Shown piece by piece: positions 14,008-15,063 of a DNA stretch of 15,063 bases. The DNA comes from CAZQYC01 sp043746555 (GTDB taxonomy: Bacteria; Pseudomonadota; Gammaproteobacteria; Steroidobacterales; Steroidobacteraceae). The position numbers and the translations under genes are program-made. The notes under the pieces are model-generated. The model searched no databases. It was not told the origin of the DNA and saw only the letters and a list, made by a program, of their open reading frames with translations. The stretch lies in NCBI GenBank assembly GCA_043746555.1, contig JAYTQU010000166.1, positions 1 through 15,063 of the forward strand, given 5' to 3'. How positions within the stretch are numbered: position 1 is the first letter of the stretch; the number at the start of each line of letters is the position of its first letter.

Positions 14008-15063
14008 ATGTATGAGAGCGCACAGACGACCGCAGTGCTCTGCACTAGTGTCGAGAAATTCATAATAGACGAGCATGTCGGTTCCATCATGCAGGTTGAT
14101 TTCGCCGATACAGCGCGCACCGTAGAGGGGTACTTAACGCCGACTCTCGAGTGCAATCGCACCGATGCAGACTATCCGAGAAACCTAACGCTTCCGGAAC
14201 TCATCACGCGACAAGCCTTGCGGACGCCGCAGACTTCCGCAATCGTTTGCGGTGCGCGCGTCATGACCTACGGAGAACTTGAGTCTGCGGCCGATCGAAT
14301 GGCGCAAATGTTACGTCGTAGTGGATTGGCCCCGGGCACACGGATTGCCGTGCTGCTCGATCGGTCGGTGGATTTGGTAGTGACGTTGCTGGCGATCCTC
14401 AAGGCCGGCAGTGCCTATATTCCACTCGACCCTGCGTATCCAACCGAACGCCTTTCGTATGTGCTCGATAACGCGCGGCCCGCTGCGGTCATATCGAAAT
14501 CCGGGATCATCGAACGTTTTGCGCGTGGCGACATTCATACCATTCTATTGGATAAGGAGTCGCAGCCGGCGGATTCGGAGAGTGTTGTAGCACTGCATAA
14601 TTCGCCAAGTCCGGACGACGTTGCGTACGTCATCTACACATCGGGTTCCACGGGCCTGCCCAAGGGCGTGCAGATTTGCCAGCGTTCTGTCGTCAACTTT
14701 CTGTGGGCGATGCGTCGTCAACCCGGGCTGGTTGCCGAAGACACGCTGGTGTCCGTAACGACAATTTCTTTCGACATCGCCGTGTTGGAAATCTTTTTGC
14801 CGTTGATTGTCGGCGCGAAAGTGGTGCTCGCCGAGGAAAAAGACATCGCCGACGGCTTGGCGTTGCAGGAGCTGTTGCGCGTGAACTCCGCCACGATTCT
14901 TCAGGCAACGCCAGTAACTTGGCAAATGCTAATCGACACCGGGTGGCAGGGCGGTCCGCATTTCAAAATGTTATGCGGCGGCGAAGCGCTATCGCGTAAG
15001 TTGGTCGAACTATTGCTGGCGCGAGGCGGCGAACTCTGGAACATGTATGGGCCGACGGAAACG
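14008..15063 (+). CDS. NRPS adenylation domain, N-terminal part, 3'-partial
   Basis: The start of a nonribosomal peptide synthetase or stand-alone amino-acid-activating enzyme; the frame stays open to the right edge. Adenylation cores are in order: LKAGSAYIPLDP (A2, ~131-142), YVIYTSGSTGLPKG (A3, ~207-220), FDIAVLE (A4, ~256-262) and NMYGPTE (A5, ~345-351), where the window stops. About 45 residues of unassigned N-terminus are followed by a linker (NRTDADYPRN, ~50-59) like that normally found between condensation and adenylation domains. There is no room for a condensation domain, so this is an initiating module or a single A enzyme. Seven specificity positions can be read as D, I, L, Q, L, G, M. 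This resembles codes I associate with glycine (DILQLG-type), an unverified prediction. The ATG at 14008 has a weak GGGA six bases upstream; an in-frame ATG at 13990 is the alternative. Confidence 0.85.
   Translation, partial: MYESAQTTAVLCTSVEKFIIDEHVGSIMQVDFADTARTVEGYLTPTLECNRTDADYPRNLTLPELITRQALRTPQTSAIVCGARVMTYGELESAADRMAQMLRRSGLAPGTRIAVLLDRSVDLVVTLLAILKAGSAYIPLDPAYPTERLSYVLDNARPAAVISKSGIIERFARGDIHTILLDKESQPADSESVVALHNSPSPDDVAYVIYTSGSTGLPKGVQICQRSVVNFLWAMRRQPGLVAEDTLVSVTTISFDIAVLEIFLPLIVGAKVVLAEEKDIADGLALQELLRVNSATILQATPVTWQMLIDTGWQGGPHFKMLCGGEALSRKLVELLLARGGELWNMYGPTET

Noticed and set aside
13965..14162. Minus-strand small open frame upstream of the EPS operon
   Set aside because: Mostly antisense to the start of the NRPS gene; no Shine-Dalgarno or hydrophobic or domain pattern was seen.
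1..15063. CRISPR arrays, insertion sequences, tRNA genes, attachment sites
   Set aside because: No regularly spaced repeats, transposase-like proteins, terminal inverted repeats or tRNA-like cloverleaf sequences were seen on reading both strands.

Overview
The window looks like accessory DNA from a Gram-negative proteobacterium. The evidence is an outer-membrane polysaccharide export protein (Wza/EpsE type), a GumC/Wzz-type co-polymerase and a BY-kinase in the EpsE-EpsF-EpsG order known from beta- and gammaproteobacterial exopolysaccharide loci, plus proteobacterial-looking Shine-Dalgarno sites and a moderately GC-rich composition. The genus cannot be fixed from the sequence alone.

Layout. 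(1) Positions 1-3352, plus strand: a 5'-truncated phytanoyl-CoA dioxygenase (PhyH) family oxygenase, a JmjC/cupin-8-like protein with a short tandem-repeat tail, and a FemAB/BioF2-like GNAT acyltransferase that starts inside the stop codon of the gene before it. (2) Positions 3304-13800, minus strand: a nine-gene Wzx/Wzy-type exopolysaccharide operon. In transcription order it encodes the EpsE/Wza-like exporter, EpsF/Wzc-N-like co-polymerase, EpsG-like kinase/ATPase, ExoQ/Wzy-like polymerase, acyltransferase 3, a HAD domain fused to a UbiA-like membrane domain, a family-2 glycosyltransferase, a membrane family-2 glycosyltransferase and a Wzx-like flippase. Six of the eight internal junctions are exact 4-base stop/start overlaps (ATGA, GTGA or TTGA), which fixes most start codons. 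(3) Positions 13801-14007: a 207-bp divergent control region. (4) Positions 14008 to the right edge, plus strand: the first ~350 residues of a nonribosomal peptide synthetase (NRPS) that opens directly with an adenylation domain.

How the genes work together. Family-2 glycosyltransferases build a lipid-linked repeat unit, an acyltransferase may decorate it, the flippase moves it across the inner membrane, the polymerase joins units under EpsF/EpsG control, and EpsE exports the chain. No priming sugar-phosphate transferase, sugar-nucleotide gene, exosortase or outer-membrane barrel lies in the window, so the pathway is incomplete here. The operon is flanked on both sides by plus-strand genes of another flavour: two putative non-haem iron oxygenases and an acyltransferase on the left, an NRPS on the right. 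Either the EPS operon sits within a specialised-metabolite locus, or the flanking genes modify the polysaccharide. The sequence does not decide between these.

The most unusual items are the HAD/UbiA-like fusion, the 15-bp repeat tail, the 49-bp tail-to-tail coding overlap at 3304-3352, and the EPS/NRPS juxtaposition.
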